The notes below the pieces were generated by a model. The model made no database searches. It had not been told where the DNA came from and saw nothing but the letters and a program-made list of their open reading frames with translations. Below are positions 34,601 to 43,029 of a DNA stretch of 64,000 nt, in pieces (position 1 is the stretch's first letter; the number at the start of each line of letters is the position of its first letter). The translations under genes and the position numbers were made by a program. Source of the stretch: Salvelinus alpinus (taxonomy: Eukaryota > Chordata > Actinopteri > Salmoniformes > Salmonidae). The stretch lies in contig NC_092094.1 of the NCBI RefSeq assembly GCF_045679555.1, forward strand, positions 16,010,612 through 16,074,611, given 5' to 3'.

Positions 34601-36426
34601 TACAATAAGCAGTTATTCACCTATAGTTAGTGTTTAGTTTACCAGTTCTCAGGTCAGCCTTTTCTCATTCAAGTGTTGGTGTACATTTTTATAATAAAAG
34701 GCTGCTTTTCACCTGGTAATCAGTTTTTTGGCCTGACAGTTCTGTCTGAGTTAGGCTCTGGCTCTCACATGTTCTGATTTGGCCGCATTTCTTTCCCATG
34801 GATGATCACTCTTGCACCGATTGCTTCTTTTTTTTTTGCTTGATGAGGAACTCACAATTCTTCGCTCGCGTCCAAAGAAGATCCCGTGTAGATCTGTTGG
34901 TGAACCGGATGATGGTTGTCCTCGGTCTCTTGTCTTGATCCTTAAGTCTTCCCAAACGATGGACGGTGTCTACATTTTCCTGAAGTTTGGCTTTTGATTC
35001 GGGAATGACAGCTCCACAGATGTCAACAACTCCGCATTTGAGGTCCTCACCCGCCTGCTCTGGAATTCCATGGAGCCTCAGGATCCACCTGCGCTGGTAT
35101 CTCTCCGCCTCATTCACCTTTTGCTCGAGTTCAGCAGCTATTTTAATTTTCCTGGCAGATAACTTTCACTTTTTTCATGTCACCTTTGAAGGTTTTCACT
35201 TCTCCAAAGATAAAGTCAGATTTTTTAATGGCCTCAATTTATCGTATCATGACCTAACCATGACCTCCAAGTCATTTGCCCTTTCATCTCTCCTTGCTGT
35301 CAAAAGCATTACAATATTGTTTTGCATCTCAAGAAGTGACATACCCTCTTGGCCTCTCATCTTTTTCCCCCCGGGGCTTGACTGGAGTGCCGGGGTTGTA
35401 GGGTAAAGGCCTGATCTGGGGACTGGAGGGGCGCAAGTTGTGAGCATTGTTGTCCGTGCTCACCACATTTGCATCACCCATTGCAGTATTTCCCCCCACA
35501 GTTAAATTCTGAAGAGGAGTAGCCAAAATCATACTATCTTTTGTGGTTAATTGTCCATCTGACGATCTCGCCATTTCTTTCTGATCGTGGCAGTTTCCAT
35601 GTACGTTCGACAAGCTAGTTTGAGCGAGTTAGTGTTGTCCCAAACTTAGTTTTAGAGGTGAATAACTTGCAGAAAGTAATCAATTACTTTGGTAAATAAA
35701 CTAAACCATATTCATACGGGGTTTTATGGCCATAGAAATAATCCAATGGTCATAATTGGGTAAAGGAATCCAATAATTCCTTCAGCTACCAAAACAAATT
35801 ATCTGCACTGATCGCCATCTTGCGCGCCATCCAATGACACGCATATAATGACTGCAAGATAGCTAGTTAGCGCACCTTGTTTGTTTAGCTAGCTAAATTA
35901 CAGTAGCAACTTTACTTACACTAGCAACTTAAATTTACAGTTTACTTCAAATGTAAGTCTGCTTTTGGTTGTTAGTTGTGCATTTCTCTGATTAAGCTAA
36001 CTTAGCTAGAAAGCTGACTGATTTGAAAGTGTATCGGGCTAAGTCGAAATGCAGTCTGGGTAGTTACAAAAAGGTAATTGTTAATTATGAGAAACTTTGC
36101 AGTGCCAAAGACCACTGTAATGATCTAAAAAGGTATTTGAATGATCGCTTACAAACATTTAGTGACATGCTGGCTGTCGTGCATGACAAACAATTGGTAT
36201 TAGCTGCTACCTTGTTTTGAAACTGAATGAAGTTATCAGCTGAAAGTCATTACTGCATAAATTAATGGTCGGTCAAATCAATGAGGTTCAGGTTCAAACG
36301 TATCGAGCTCACACTATTTTGCACAACATCACTGTCATGAGGAAGAGCGAAGCCTAGACAATAATATATATAGTATTTGGTACAGTATCGCATTCCGTCC
36401 GAGGTTGGGTAGCTATGTTTCTTACC
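7593..36426 (-). CDS. tdrd12: Tudor domain-containing protein 12 (piRNA-pathway Tudor/helicase protein)
   Basis: Read on the minus strand as 34 coding exons: 30597-30574, 30420-30253, 29988-29852, 29678-29556, 29428-29373, 29239-29154, 29056-28834, 28683-28625, 28488-28376, 28255-28184, 28089-28035, 27844-27720, 26406-26262, 26089-25982, 25574-25389, 25012-24859, 24764-24637, 24126-23935, 23268-23140, 22882-22765, 22564-22425, 22168-21948, 21675-21594, 21407-21226, 21000-20793, 17322-17230, 16972-16797, 16492-15971, 15608-15541, 12430-12343, 12156-12043, 11778-11625, 11372-11312, 7660-7593. All junctions are GT-AG, phases match throughout, and the sum is 4578 nt (1525 aa). Domains: Tudor ~65-125; degenerate DEAD-like helicase ~440-850 (DEVD at 642-645); CCCH zinc finger 911-930; second Tudor ~950-1080; Pro/Glu-rich segment ~1168-1342; CS (p23-like) domain ~1365-1483; acidic Ser/Asp tail. 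The family works in germ cells in secondary piRNA biogenesis with PIWI proteins. The protein match is close to mammalian TDRD12. The first and last exons are the least certain. Confidence 0.9.
7703..9495 (+). mobile_element. Scrambled Tc1-like transposon carrying a second insertion
   Basis: The ends are tacactgtatatgcaaaagt at 7703 and the complementary ctttgataatgtagtgta at 9495. This is the same family as the reverse copy at 57505-58560. The interior is out of order: a piece from downstream of the catalytic start (aggctaggcacc...ccagtgaagggaag, 8261-8310) precedes a piece that should come earlier (tgccaggagaactctacctg, 8311-8330). A ~0.68 kb inverted-repeat element then interrupts it. The transposase is dead in several places. 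It lies in the last intron of tdrd12. Confidence 0.8.
8339..9016. mobile_element. Inverted-repeat DNA element inserted in a Tc1 copy
   Basis: The left end gtgtttttcttttatcccaa and the words ccaaaaccacgccccgttaa and tcagagggcgttctac (8369-8404) are mirrored by the complement of the right end (gatgcccctctgaataactg, then gcgtggtttggcttaactgc, 8960-9000). The arms are ~65 bp and imperfect. It has no transposase frame, so it is a non-autonomous element. The family is unknown. A possible 8-bp target duplication (ctcaaatg/cccgattg) is too diverged to be sure. Confidence 0.65.
9523..10026 (-). mobile_element. LINE 3' end fragment
   Basis: On the minus strand it reads the last ORF2 codons (a block resembling [17 protein letters not shown]) and the 3' tail ending with the complement of tttaaccaggtaggccagtt. 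It is the same family as the plus-strand LINE at 17870-20640. The 5' side is cut at the junction with the next Tc1 copy. Confidence 0.8.
10028..10695 (-). mobile_element. 5' half of a Tc1-like transposon
   Basis: On the minus strand it begins tacactgctcaaaaaaataa at 10695. It continues into a transposase start at 10395 ([20 protein letters not shown]) with two helix-turn-helix motifs and a GGGRRRATT basic linker, ending near PQVGI. The catalytic half is missing. The break near 10045 abuts about 16 bp resembling a different Tc1 tip (acagttgaagttggaag), then LINE sequence. This family is widespread in fishes. Confidence 0.83.
10053..10395 (-). pseudogene. Tc1 transposase N-terminal fragment
   Basis: About 115 codons run from the start methionine (10395) through the paired-like DNA-binding domain ([20 protein letters not shown] and [19 protein letters not shown]). 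It stays open in this stretch. The DDE domain is not present, so it can bind DNA at most. Confidence 0.8.
10700..10790. repeat. Dispersed fish repeat fragment
   Basis: Words such as aatcgggatcggcttttttt and tcataatcgatcgacctcta form a low-complexity, highly dispersed fish repeat. Only a fragment is present. Confidence 0.5.
10791..11180 (-). pseudogene. LINE ORF2 fragment (between endonuclease and reverse transcriptase)
   Basis: The minus-strand frame 10984-10766 reads [20 protein letters not shown], and the overlapping frame upstream reads [20 protein letters not shown]. Both are typical of the linker before the reverse transcriptase in the LINE family seen at 17.9-20.6 kb. It is frameshifted and isolated. 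Confidence 0.7.
12440..15325 (-). mobile_element. 5'-truncated LINE of the CR1/L2/Rex1 group
   Basis: On the minus strand the frame 15322-14138 encodes the region before and including the first reverse-transcriptase blocks ([49 protein letters not shown]). Further frames (13561-12755) carry [24 protein letters not shown] (degraded FADD box), [18 protein letters not shown] and the C-terminal [19 protein letters not shown]. The endonuclease is missing. The 3' tail lies at 12440-12560. A tandem tRNA-like repeat interrupts it at 13622-14143. It sits in tdrd12 between exons 29 and 30, in sense orientation. Confidence 0.87.
13622..14143 (+). repeat. Two tandem copies of a tRNA-like SINE-type repeat inside the LINE
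   Basis: Copy 1 is 13622-13913 and copy 2 is 13914-14143. Both start gtgtaac...tgaaatggctagctagtt and share gcgcgctaatagcgtttcaa, then a tRNA B-box-like ggttcgagccc (13813-13823; the second copy is partial) and a tail ending agctatactgttaca. Copy 2 lacks the ~70 bp 3' extension of copy 1. The LINE text resumes immediately after. The family name is unknown to me. Confidence 0.7.
16982..17160 (-). mobile_element. tRNA-derived SINE
   Basis: On the minus strand a tRNA-like head (gcggcaggtagcctagcggt, B-box ggttcgaatcc) is followed by a body ending with the complement of ccagatgctcttatccagag. It lies in the intron between tdrd12 exons 26 and 27. Related fragments occur at 25640-25725, 25867-25925 and 63498-63590. 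Confidence 0.75.
17350..17790 (+). mobile_element. tRNA-derived SINE (long salmonid type)
   Basis: The B-box-like gggttcgctccc at 17382 is followed by a GC-rich body (cgacacattggtgcggctgg, tctcccgagcccgtacggga) and a tail caattggataccacgaaatt ending in an AT-rich run. The open frames here are repeat-derived and not genes. Confidence 0.7.
17870..20640 (+). mobile_element. LINE (CR1/L2-like group), internally deleted
   Basis: The plus-strand frame 18139-18810 is an AP-type endonuclease ([42 protein letters not shown], ending [11 protein letters not shown]). Frames 18980-19522 and 19535-19924 are reverse transcriptase ([51 protein letters not shown] with the catalytic YADD). Deletions and frameshifts lie between endonuclease and RT (18810-18980), near 19522, and after 19924, where the C-terminal part is shortened. 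The 3' tail near 20600 ends with ctggcctacctggttaaata. It lies in tdrd12 intron 25, antisense to the gene. Confidence 0.87.
23524..23853. repeat. Non-autonomous element with ~110 bp terminal inverted repeats
   Basis: The left arm (aaagggatagttcagacaaa, then tgaaattacccttattaact, gtgacagaatcc, aataatccatt) is matched by the complement of the right arm (gattattgctgattctgtca through gaactatcgcttta). It is about 330 bp with no coding capacity, between tdrd12 exons 18 and 19. The starting words resemble those of many fish hAT-type MITEs; the superfamily is inferred. Confidence 0.75.
24203..24425 (-). mobile_element. LINE 3' tail fragment
   Basis: Plus-strand words attttattaggatccccatt and ttcctggggtccacacagaa are typical of a common salmonid LINE 3' end in reverse orientation. 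There is no coding part. It lies in a tdrd12 intron. Confidence 0.5.
25640..25925 (-). mobile_element. tRNA-derived SINE fragments
   Basis: 25640-25725 (gattagaaccagcgaccttc, cttaaccgctaggctacctg) matches the tRNA-like head of the SINE at 16982-17160. 25867-25925 (gtaatttagcaggcgctctc) matches its other end. Unrelated sequence separates them. Confidence 0.6.
26442..27255 (+). mobile_element. Tc1/mariner-like element, internally deleted
   Basis: The ends are ataacaaaaatataaacgaa on the left and gcatgttccgtttatgttca on the right, as inverted repeats. The transposase trace 26740-27040 includes [20 protein letters not shown] and [14 protein letters not shown] with a large deletion between them. 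It lies in the tdrd12 intron between exons 12 and 13. Confidence 0.8.
31052..34029 (-). pseudogene. L1 ORF2 (endonuclease/reverse transcriptase) remnant
   Basis: From N to C: endonuclease frame 34029-33517 with the catalytic-type GGDFNSV and DHEVIF; linker 33507-33128; RT 32946-32154 with [27 protein letters not shown] and the LADDTTI active site; C-terminal frames to 31052 with a CX2CX8HX4C-like zinc knuckle. There are at least six frame interruptions, so it cannot encode the whole enzyme. Confidence 0.8.
34806..35613 (-). pseudogene. L1 ORF1 (RNA-binding protein) remnant
   Basis: Two frames cover it. 35613-35247 is a low-complexity Pro/Ser/Asn-rich start. 35117-34806 is the RRM-like core ([38 protein letters not shown]). 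Chaperone-type ORF1 proteins of L1 bind the element's own RNA. The central coiled-coil section is broken by stops. Confidence 0.75.
36023..36220 (+). pseudogene. Possible hAT-type transposase scrap
   Basis: A 65-codon frame ends [20 protein letters not shown]. This resembles the segment before the DPRYK-type motif in hAT transposases, but the motif itself is cut off by a stop. It has no gene context. It could be chance. Confidence 0.25.
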
Positions 36427-36500
36427 TGTTTCAACTGATTCCGAGCGCGAGCGTGTAGTTGTAGAGACTGCGCATCATCACGACCGAAACGTGGTGATGG
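36426..36500 (-). promoter_or_regulatory. tdrd12: Candidate non-coding first exon and promoter region of tdrd12
   Basis: On the minus strand the sequence ends gttgaaacag followed by a strong gtaaga donor (36425-36420). The only 3' partner needed is the acceptor at 30628-30630, just upstream of the ATG at 30597. The segment is GC-richer than its surroundings (cgctcgcgctcgg). The upstream end is a guess. If right, intron 1 is 5.8 kb and contains the L1. Confidence 0.45.
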
Positions 36501-36552
36501 ATCGAGAAAAAAAAGTGTACAGTTCAATGTACTTGGTAGTCCACAGGATGGC

Positions 36553-36660
36553 GCTATTTATTGTATTTATTTAACCTTTATTTAACTAGGCACGTCAGTT
36601 AAGAACAATTTCTTATTTACAATGACGGCCTACCAAAAAGGCCTCCTGCTGGGATACAAA
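36553..36660 (-). mobile_element. LINE/SINE 3' tail in reverse orientation
   Basis: The plus strand reads aacctttatttaactaggca and gttaagaacaatttcttatt. It is the reverse complement of the tail at 38270-38345 and of the SINE tail at 41425-41476. Confidence 0.7.
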
Positions 36661-36689
36661 TATTTTATATATTTTTAAATAAATATAGG

Positions 36690-38345
36690 ACAAAACACAC
36701 ATCATGACAAGACAGACAACACAACACTACATAAATAGAGACCAAAGGCAACAACAGCATGGTAGCTCACAGCTGCCCTTGTCCCTTAAATTTGATGATG
36801 TGGTTGTTACTGACAAGAAGCACATGGCTGAGCTTTTTAATCACCACTTCATTAAGTCAGGATTCCTATTTGACTCAGCCATGCCTCCTTGCCCATCAAA
36901 CATTTCCTAATCTCCCACACCTTCTAATGCGACTAACCTCGATGCTCCTCCCTCTTTTTCCCCTGCCCCGCTATAAAGATTCTCCCTGAGTCACTGAGTC
37001 CGAGGTGCTAAAAGAGCTCCTTAAACTTGACCCCAAAAAACCATCTGGGTCAAATGGTTTAGACCCTTTCTTCTTTAAGGTTGCTGCCCCTATAATCGCC
37101 AAGCCTATCTTTCCTCTCTGGGGAGGTTCACATTGCTTAGAAGGTAGCCACGGTTAGTCCTTGAATGAAACTGTTATATGCTTAATTCTATTTTGCCCTG
37201 TTTATCAAAAGTGTTGGAAAACTTGTCAATAATCAACTGACTGGCTTTCTTGATGTCTATAGTATTCTCTCTTGTATGCAATCTGGTTTCCGCTCAGGTT
37301 ACGGATGTGTCACTGCAACCTTAAAGGTCTTCAATGATGTCACCATTGCCCTTGATTCTAAGAAATGTTGTGCTGCTATTTTTATTGACTTGGCCAAAGC
37401 TTTTGATACGGTAGACCATTCCATTCTTGTGGGCCAGCTAAGTAGAATTGGTGTCTGAGGGCCTGGTTTGCTAACTACCTCTCTCAAAGAGTGCAGCATA
37501 TAAAGTCAGAACATCTGCTGTATCAGCCACTGCCTGTCACCAAGGGAATACCCCAAGGCTCGATCCTAGGCCCCACGTTCTTCTCAATTTACATCAACAA
37601 CATAGCTCAGGCGGTAGGAAGTTATCTTATCCATTTATATGCAGATGATACAGTCTTATACTCAGCTGGCCCCTCCCTGGATTTTGTGTTAAACGCTCTA
37701 CAACAAAGCTTCCTTAGTGTCCAACAAGCTTTCTCTGCCCTTAACCTTGTTCTGAACACCTCCAAAACAAAGGTCATGTGGTTTGGTAAGAAGAATGCCA
37801 CTCTCCCCACAGGTGTGATTACTACCTCTGAGAGTTTAGAGCTTGAGGTAGTCACCTCATACAAGTACTTGGGAGTATGGCTAGACGGAATACTGTCCTT
37901 TTCTCAGCACATATCAAAGATGCAGGCTAAAGTTCAATTTAAACTTGGTTTCCTCGAGCTTCCAAACTAACCCTGATTCAGATGACCATCCTACCAATGC
38001 TAGATTACAGAGACGAAATGTATAGATCGGAAGGAAAGGGTGCTCTTGAGTGGCTAGATGTTTTTTACCATTCGGCCATCAGATTTTTCACCAATGCTCC
38101 TTATAGGACTCATCACTGCACTCTATACTCTTCTGTAAACTGGTCATCTCTGTATACCTGTCGCAAGACCCACTGGTTGATGCTTATTTATTAAACCCTT
38201 AGGCCTCACTCCCCCCTATCTGAGATATCTACTGCAGACCTCATCCTCCACATAAAACACCCGTTCTTTTGCCTTTTGGTAGGCTGTCATTGTAAATAAG
38301 AATTTGTTCTTAACTGACTTGCCTAGTTAAATAAAGGTTAAATAA
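36690..38345 (+). mobile_element. LINE fragment (CR1/L2-like) with SINE-compatible tail
   Basis: ORF2 pieces: pre-RT linker 36704-36910 (SLKFDDVVVTDKKHMAELFN), RT 37276-37458 (MQSGFRSGYGCVTATLKVFN, IFIDLAKAFDTVDH) and 37491-37970 ([32 protein letters not shown] with YADD). A C-terminal piece lies at 37982-38194. The 3' end (38270-38345) is tgtaaataagaatttgttct ... cctagttaaataaaggtt. The endonuclease is missing and several frameshifts are present. It separates tdrd12 from faap24. Confidence 0.85.
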
Positions 38346-38672
38346 ACAAATAAAATAAAATCAGAAGAGTTACAGGGTGTGTTAAGTGGTGGTGTCCCAT
38401 CCTTTCAGGTTGTTGACCTGAGGTAGGACTAAATAGATTTAAATAGTGGAGTAAGGTGGTGTTTATTTATTTTAAAGTATTGTGTTATGTTTTTTTTTTT
38501 TTTTTTTTGCAAAGTATAAGGGAGTTGTACTCCAGTCTAGTAGGTGGCGGTAATGCAACATTTATTGGATGCCAACCGCCGTTAAACCTCATCGAAGAAG
38601 AGTTAGATATTGACCATTTGGAGGCAAGCTAACTTTGTTTTGAATAAAGAGCTGACATATCGTTGTGGCAAA

Positions 38673-40261
38673 ATGGCGATAAAACCTCCCGTTCTTATGA
38701 ACGCCGTTCCCCCGTATGGGCATGTTATTTCCAACGAGAAGTGGAGAGGCTCAGTCCTCGTGCAAAGTTTGAAAGGTAACTGTAGCTGAGTCTCTTGCCA
38801 AAGAGTAGCTACAGTAACTCAGGCAACTAAAGTTATTATATTAACTAACCTGTGGCTAAGGGTTGGCTAGCTAACGTTAGATGGTTAACATTGTAAACAA
38901 ACAACTTAGCGTGTAGTTAGCCAGCCCAACTTCAGTCAGTCTGTCTTTACTTTATTAGTTACACATGTCATTGAAATTACGTTACATTACAACTGAAATA
39001 CATTTACATTTTACAGACAAGTTTAAGCAAACAATACACTAGCTACCAGTAGGAACAAACAATCGATATTCCCGGCGGACACCCCATTGTCAGCGCTAGC
39101 GCACAATGTCACTTCATGTCTGTTTAATATAAGACATGACGATTGCATAGTATTTACTGAGTGATTGTAAATAAAGTCTTCTCGTTTGTTACATTCTGAA
39201 CATGGTGTCGTTGAATTCCTGATTTCAGGAACTGGAAGTGTGAAAACAATATTTGAAGAAGAACTTGGCGTGGTGGACTTTCATCTATCTAACAAGAGCT
39301 GCATCTTGTATGTCTCTGAAACTGACATTGTGGCTGGAAACAACTACAAAAGAAAACTTGTTAGGTTTAGAAATGTAAGTCTACTTTTGGTGTTCGGCAC
39401 TACACTATTACACCACTACTACTACTACACACTTGATTATACTGCTACATTCTAATGTATAATCCAGTTCACAAATCCACTGTTAAGTGAATGGATGAAC
39501 TACTGAGATAATATTTTAATGTACATGCTACATCTTCCATTTTTCCTTGGTGATGTTCTAATCTTCTCTCCTCTCTGTTTCAGGCCAACAGCAGCCTCCA
39601 GGGCATAGTGCTGGTGGAGAAGACCCAGCTCAGCGAACAGTACTTTTCTGCCATGCAAAAGTTTGTGGTGTTTGAGCTTGGTCTGACACTGCTACCTGTT
39701 GCCAGCCAGCTTGAAGCCTCGCAGCTACTCACACAAATAGTAAGTCATGCTTTCACACGAGTGAAGAGTTTTGTTTAGAATTGTCACTTTACAAGTGTTT
39801 TCCTGGTTACATAAATACGCATTAAACTCAAACTGGCATACAGCCATTTAGAACTCAATAAATCAAATTGTATTGGTCACATGTGCCAAATACAACAGGT
39901 GTAGACTTCACAGTGAAATGCTTGGTTATGAGCCCTTCCCAACGATGCAGAGTTAAAAAATTATAAGTCTAACCATGTATGATGACAGTTGACTAATGAG
40001 TTGTCCTCTCCTCTGCAGGTGCACGGAGAAAGTAAAGACAACCCGTTCCGCAGGAGGAGTGTGTCTTGGCTGCTAGACCCCTTGGTCATGTCCCTGGTTC
40101 AGCAGATCCCTGGCGTAGGGAAGGTCAAAGCCATGGCCCTGCTCCAGCACTACTCCAGTATCCACCAGCTGTGCAATGCAGGAACGCACGAACTGGAACA
40201 CATCGTGGGCCAGGCCACGGCTCAGCACATACGCAACTTCTTCCACAACCCATTGGTCTGA
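38673..40261 (+). CDS. faap24: Fanconi anemia core complex-associated protein 24
   Basis: Four exons, 38673-38775, 39229-39374, 39584-39739 and 40019-40261, sum to 648 nt (215 aa), the usual family length. All junctions are GT-AG with matching phases. The N-terminal half (VISNEKWRGSVL ... LYVSETDIVAGNNYKRKLVR ... IVLVEKTQLSEQYF) is the degenerate XPF/ERCC4-type nuclease fold, which in this family lacks catalytic activity. The C-terminal tandem helix-hairpin-helix (IPGVGKVKAMALLQHY, 165-180, and a second motif LEHIVGQATAQHI) binds DNA. In vertebrates FAAP24 pairs with FANCM and recruits the Fanconi core complex to interstrand crosslinks and stalled forks. It is divergent from tdrd12. The start ATG at 38673 is the first in frame after the upstream GC-rich segment; a second Met at codon 9 is a weaker option. 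Confidence 0.93.
39845..39965 (-). mobile_element. LINE 3' tail fragment in faap24 intron 3
   Basis: Plus-strand words aatcaaattgtattggtcac and cacagtgaaatgcttggtta match the start of the LINE tail at 12440-12530, in the same reverse orientation. Confidence 0.6.
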
Positions 40262-40526
40262 CTCTGACAAAACGGCACAGCTCATTGACAAATCAATACT
40301 TGTTTTATGTTCAAGTGTGTAAGGAGGGCAACAGTGAACCTGACACAATGCTGTAAAGCTAAAGAGACTTCCTTAGTTGGAAGTCTAGTGGAATTATAGT
40401 TTTTGTTTTTTCTTCACATCTCTATGATACAAGTTTATACAAACAGAATGCTTTGGTGCCTCTCTGTGTAATTCAAAAATGTATTGCAGTTAGTGTGACC
40501 CATGGGCCTATAATATGGGTCAGTGC

Positions 40527-40606
40527 TATCAGGGATCCTTGGGACATCCCTACCTTACCATTGTAAATTGCAACTTCAATGAAGGGGGTCCCAAGGATCC
40601 TGATAT
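40527..40606. repeat. Short inverted repeat (MITE-like)
   Basis: ctatcagggatccttgggac at 40527 is complementary to gtcccaaggatcctgatatc ending at 40606, with a ~40 bp loop. Confidence 0.65.
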
Positions 40607-41263
40607 CATGTGTTGCACAAGACATTGCAGAGCTACATTGAAAGTGTGTGTGTGTAACTGACCACAAGATGGAGTAGAAGATGCTCTTTCCTCATCCAGA
40701 ACAATTCATAAACTTCCATTGGAATAATACAACCTTAACCAAGGACTGTTTTACTTGAACTGATTGCAGGTGCAAATGGTAATACAATATGGGTACCTTT
40801 TTCCAACCGATGTTAGAACCTACAGGGAAACCTTATAACTTCAATGAAATGGCAGATCCCCTGGCTTAGTTCAATCCAATCCATTTGCAATAAAGCATTC
40901 CGCCTCAATGAAGGAGCACTTTCTTAGCACAGCTGTCAAAGGCCTTCGTTCCCAACCACAGTCAGGACTGCCTTTTATACCATTCTCACCATGTGACCTG
41001 GGTTGGCTGCGTGGAGCTTTCCCTGGCCAGTGACTTCTCTCTGTGATGCCATTTCATCCCTTCCCAATCCAACAGGAACTAACACTGGCATGCTGGCCAA
41101 AGCATGAATTGACTGAATGAATTGACTCCTACCTCAGCTCCCCCATTCTTATTAAGAACTGGAACTACATTTTTTCTCAAAAATGTTCACGACTCATTTT
41201 GGGATCTAATGAGTGTTAATACATTTGGACAGGACAGTCTTTGTTTGCTTGTTTATTTATATG

Positions 41264-41480
41264 GGCTCTTGAGTGGTGCAGCGGTCTAAGGCACTGCATC
41301 TTAGTGCTAGAGACCCTGGTTCGATTCCAGGCTGTATCACAACTGGCTGTGATTGGGAGTCTCATAGGGCGGCGCACAATTGACCCAGCATCGTTAGGGT
41401 TTGGCAGGGGTAGGCCTTCACTGTAAATAAGCATTTGTTCTTAACTGACTTGCCTATTTAAATAAAGGTTAAATAAAATA
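41264..41480 (+). mobile_element. tRNA-derived SINE sharing a LINE 3' tail
   Basis: A tRNA-like head (gtggtgcagcggtctaaggc, B-box ggttcgattcc at 41319), a body tgattgggagtctcataggg, and a tail (ctgtaaataagcatttgttc ... cctatttaaataaaggtt) that matches the LINE tail at 38270-38345. Confidence 0.8.
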
Positions 41481-43029
41481 TCTATTTCATTTTTGTGCTT
41501 CATCTAAACTTTTGACCCAGTGTGATGCTGTGAACGTTTGCATTTCACAATGAGATAATACCCTGCTGGCAGTTAAAAGGCAGTCTACCCTACTGGCACT
41601 TAAAAAGCATTTGGTTGAAGAAGTCTTCTCTTTGTTTTTATCACTCCTTCCCTCTGTCCACCATCCAGTTACCCAGAGTGGCTCCTGTGACGTATTGGTT
41701 TTCTGCTCGGCTTCCTCCTTTAAGCGTCGCAGCACACTGCTGGCAGTGTTCGTCTTTCCTCCCTCCCTGCCTGCACACAAAGCAGCTGGCTGTTTTATTG
41801 GCCTTCTAACAGGATCAGCTGAATCCAGGCCCTTTATTGTGCAGTCTGTGGTGTTAGCGAGAGAGGCAGAGAAAAGACCTGGTACGACTGCACAACTTGA
41901 CTTCCTAAATTCCACTAGGGTCCTTTAGAGAGGAAGGGAAGCATGAAGAAGGCCGCCTTTGGGATGCGTGTGCTGGTGGAGCAGAGGCGTGAGCCCTCCT
42001 CTTTGGGTTTCCTCTCCCGTACAGTTCAAATGTGGGCTCTCTCATCAGGAGGCTGTTCAGAGTTGCATCAATGTAACATGACAGGCTAATTTTAGATACA
42101 AGACAAAACAGAGGGGCAGAGTTGTGTGAATGGGAGTGTATCCGGCATGAAATGTACACAGAGGAAAGTATTTGCTCAAATATGTTCACAAGTAAATTAT
42201 AAAGCTGGTACATGATTTTAATTAGTTTTTTTTGGGGGGGGGGGGATCCCTGTCATCCAAATGTTTTGTAATCTATTTATGCTATTTTTCCCCCTACAAT
42301 TGAAAATAGTGCTTTTGTTGAGGATGATTAGGCTACTTTTATTTGGAGTCAGTTTGTACTGTAGTAGTAGATAAGGCATAGTAGGTGGTGTGTATGCTTG
42401 TTAAATGCATTATTGCATTTTCTCTTTCATCCCCTATAAAATATTGATCAGTTGGTCAATAATTTAGTATACTCTATTACTCCATAATGGAGTACTTATG
42501 TTCACTGTGGTCACAGGTGTATAGTTTTATTTAACATTTATTTTTTATGACTCTGTTTGCAATTCACAAGATGGAATACTCTAATAGTTGAGGACATTGA
42601 TGAAGAAAATGTGTGTACTTTGAAAGGGGGGCATGAACACTGAGCAGTCGAGATTATGCACGCACAGTTGTGTTCAAGATGGGGGGTTTACTCAAATTGG
42701 AGAGTACACCAAACTATGATGTTTGCAAGCCTCAGCTAAAAAGCATGCCATCCTATCATGTCCGGTATTGAAACAGAACATTTGGTATAACCAAATATTT
42801 ATGGTGAAACTATGGACTTCGCAGTTCGAGGGGATCTTCGAGTGAGGTTGAGTGATTTTACGAAAAGTCCTGCGCAGCGACGCTCAAGTACTTGATGGGC
42901 CATGGCACGAGAGTGGGGTAGTTAGCATTCTACCCTGGACAGCGGCAGATTATTGCGCAAGCGCACCCTATTCAGTGTGCATCAATACCGTGTGTGAGTT
43001 CAAGAGAGGGATTCGAGAAAGCCTTTGAT

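Larger units (their letters stand above)
30711..35836 (-). mobile_element. Full-length L1-clade LINE with target-site duplication
   Basis: It is bounded by the 11-bp direct repeat tatatgcgtgt (minus-strand reading; 35837-35847 and 30700-30710), giving 5126 bp. On the minus strand the 5' end has caagatggcgatcag, a YY1-site-like start. ORF1 fragments (35613-34806) include a Ser/Pro-rich N-terminus and the RNA-binding core [18 protein letters not shown]...TIIRF. ORF2 fragments follow: an endonuclease (34029-33517, [15 protein letters not shown]), a reverse transcriptase (32946-32154, [53 protein letters not shown]) and a C-terminal zinc-knuckle-like [18 protein letters not shown] (31330-31052). 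Both ORFs are interrupted several times. It lies in sense orientation in tdrd12 intron 1. Confidence 0.88.
40262..43029. other. faap24 3' flank and slc7a10 upstream region
   Basis: No extra gene was supported. It holds a small inverted repeat, one SINE (both listed) and a G/T run at 42221-42246. The ~200 bp before 43030 is GC-richer and is the likely slc7a10 5' untranslated region or promoter. Open frames at 41487-42213 look random. Confidence 0.45.

Noticed and set aside
42994-43029. Upstream start for slc7a10 at 42994
   Set aside because: The codon there is GTG, not ATG. The first in-frame ATG is 43030.
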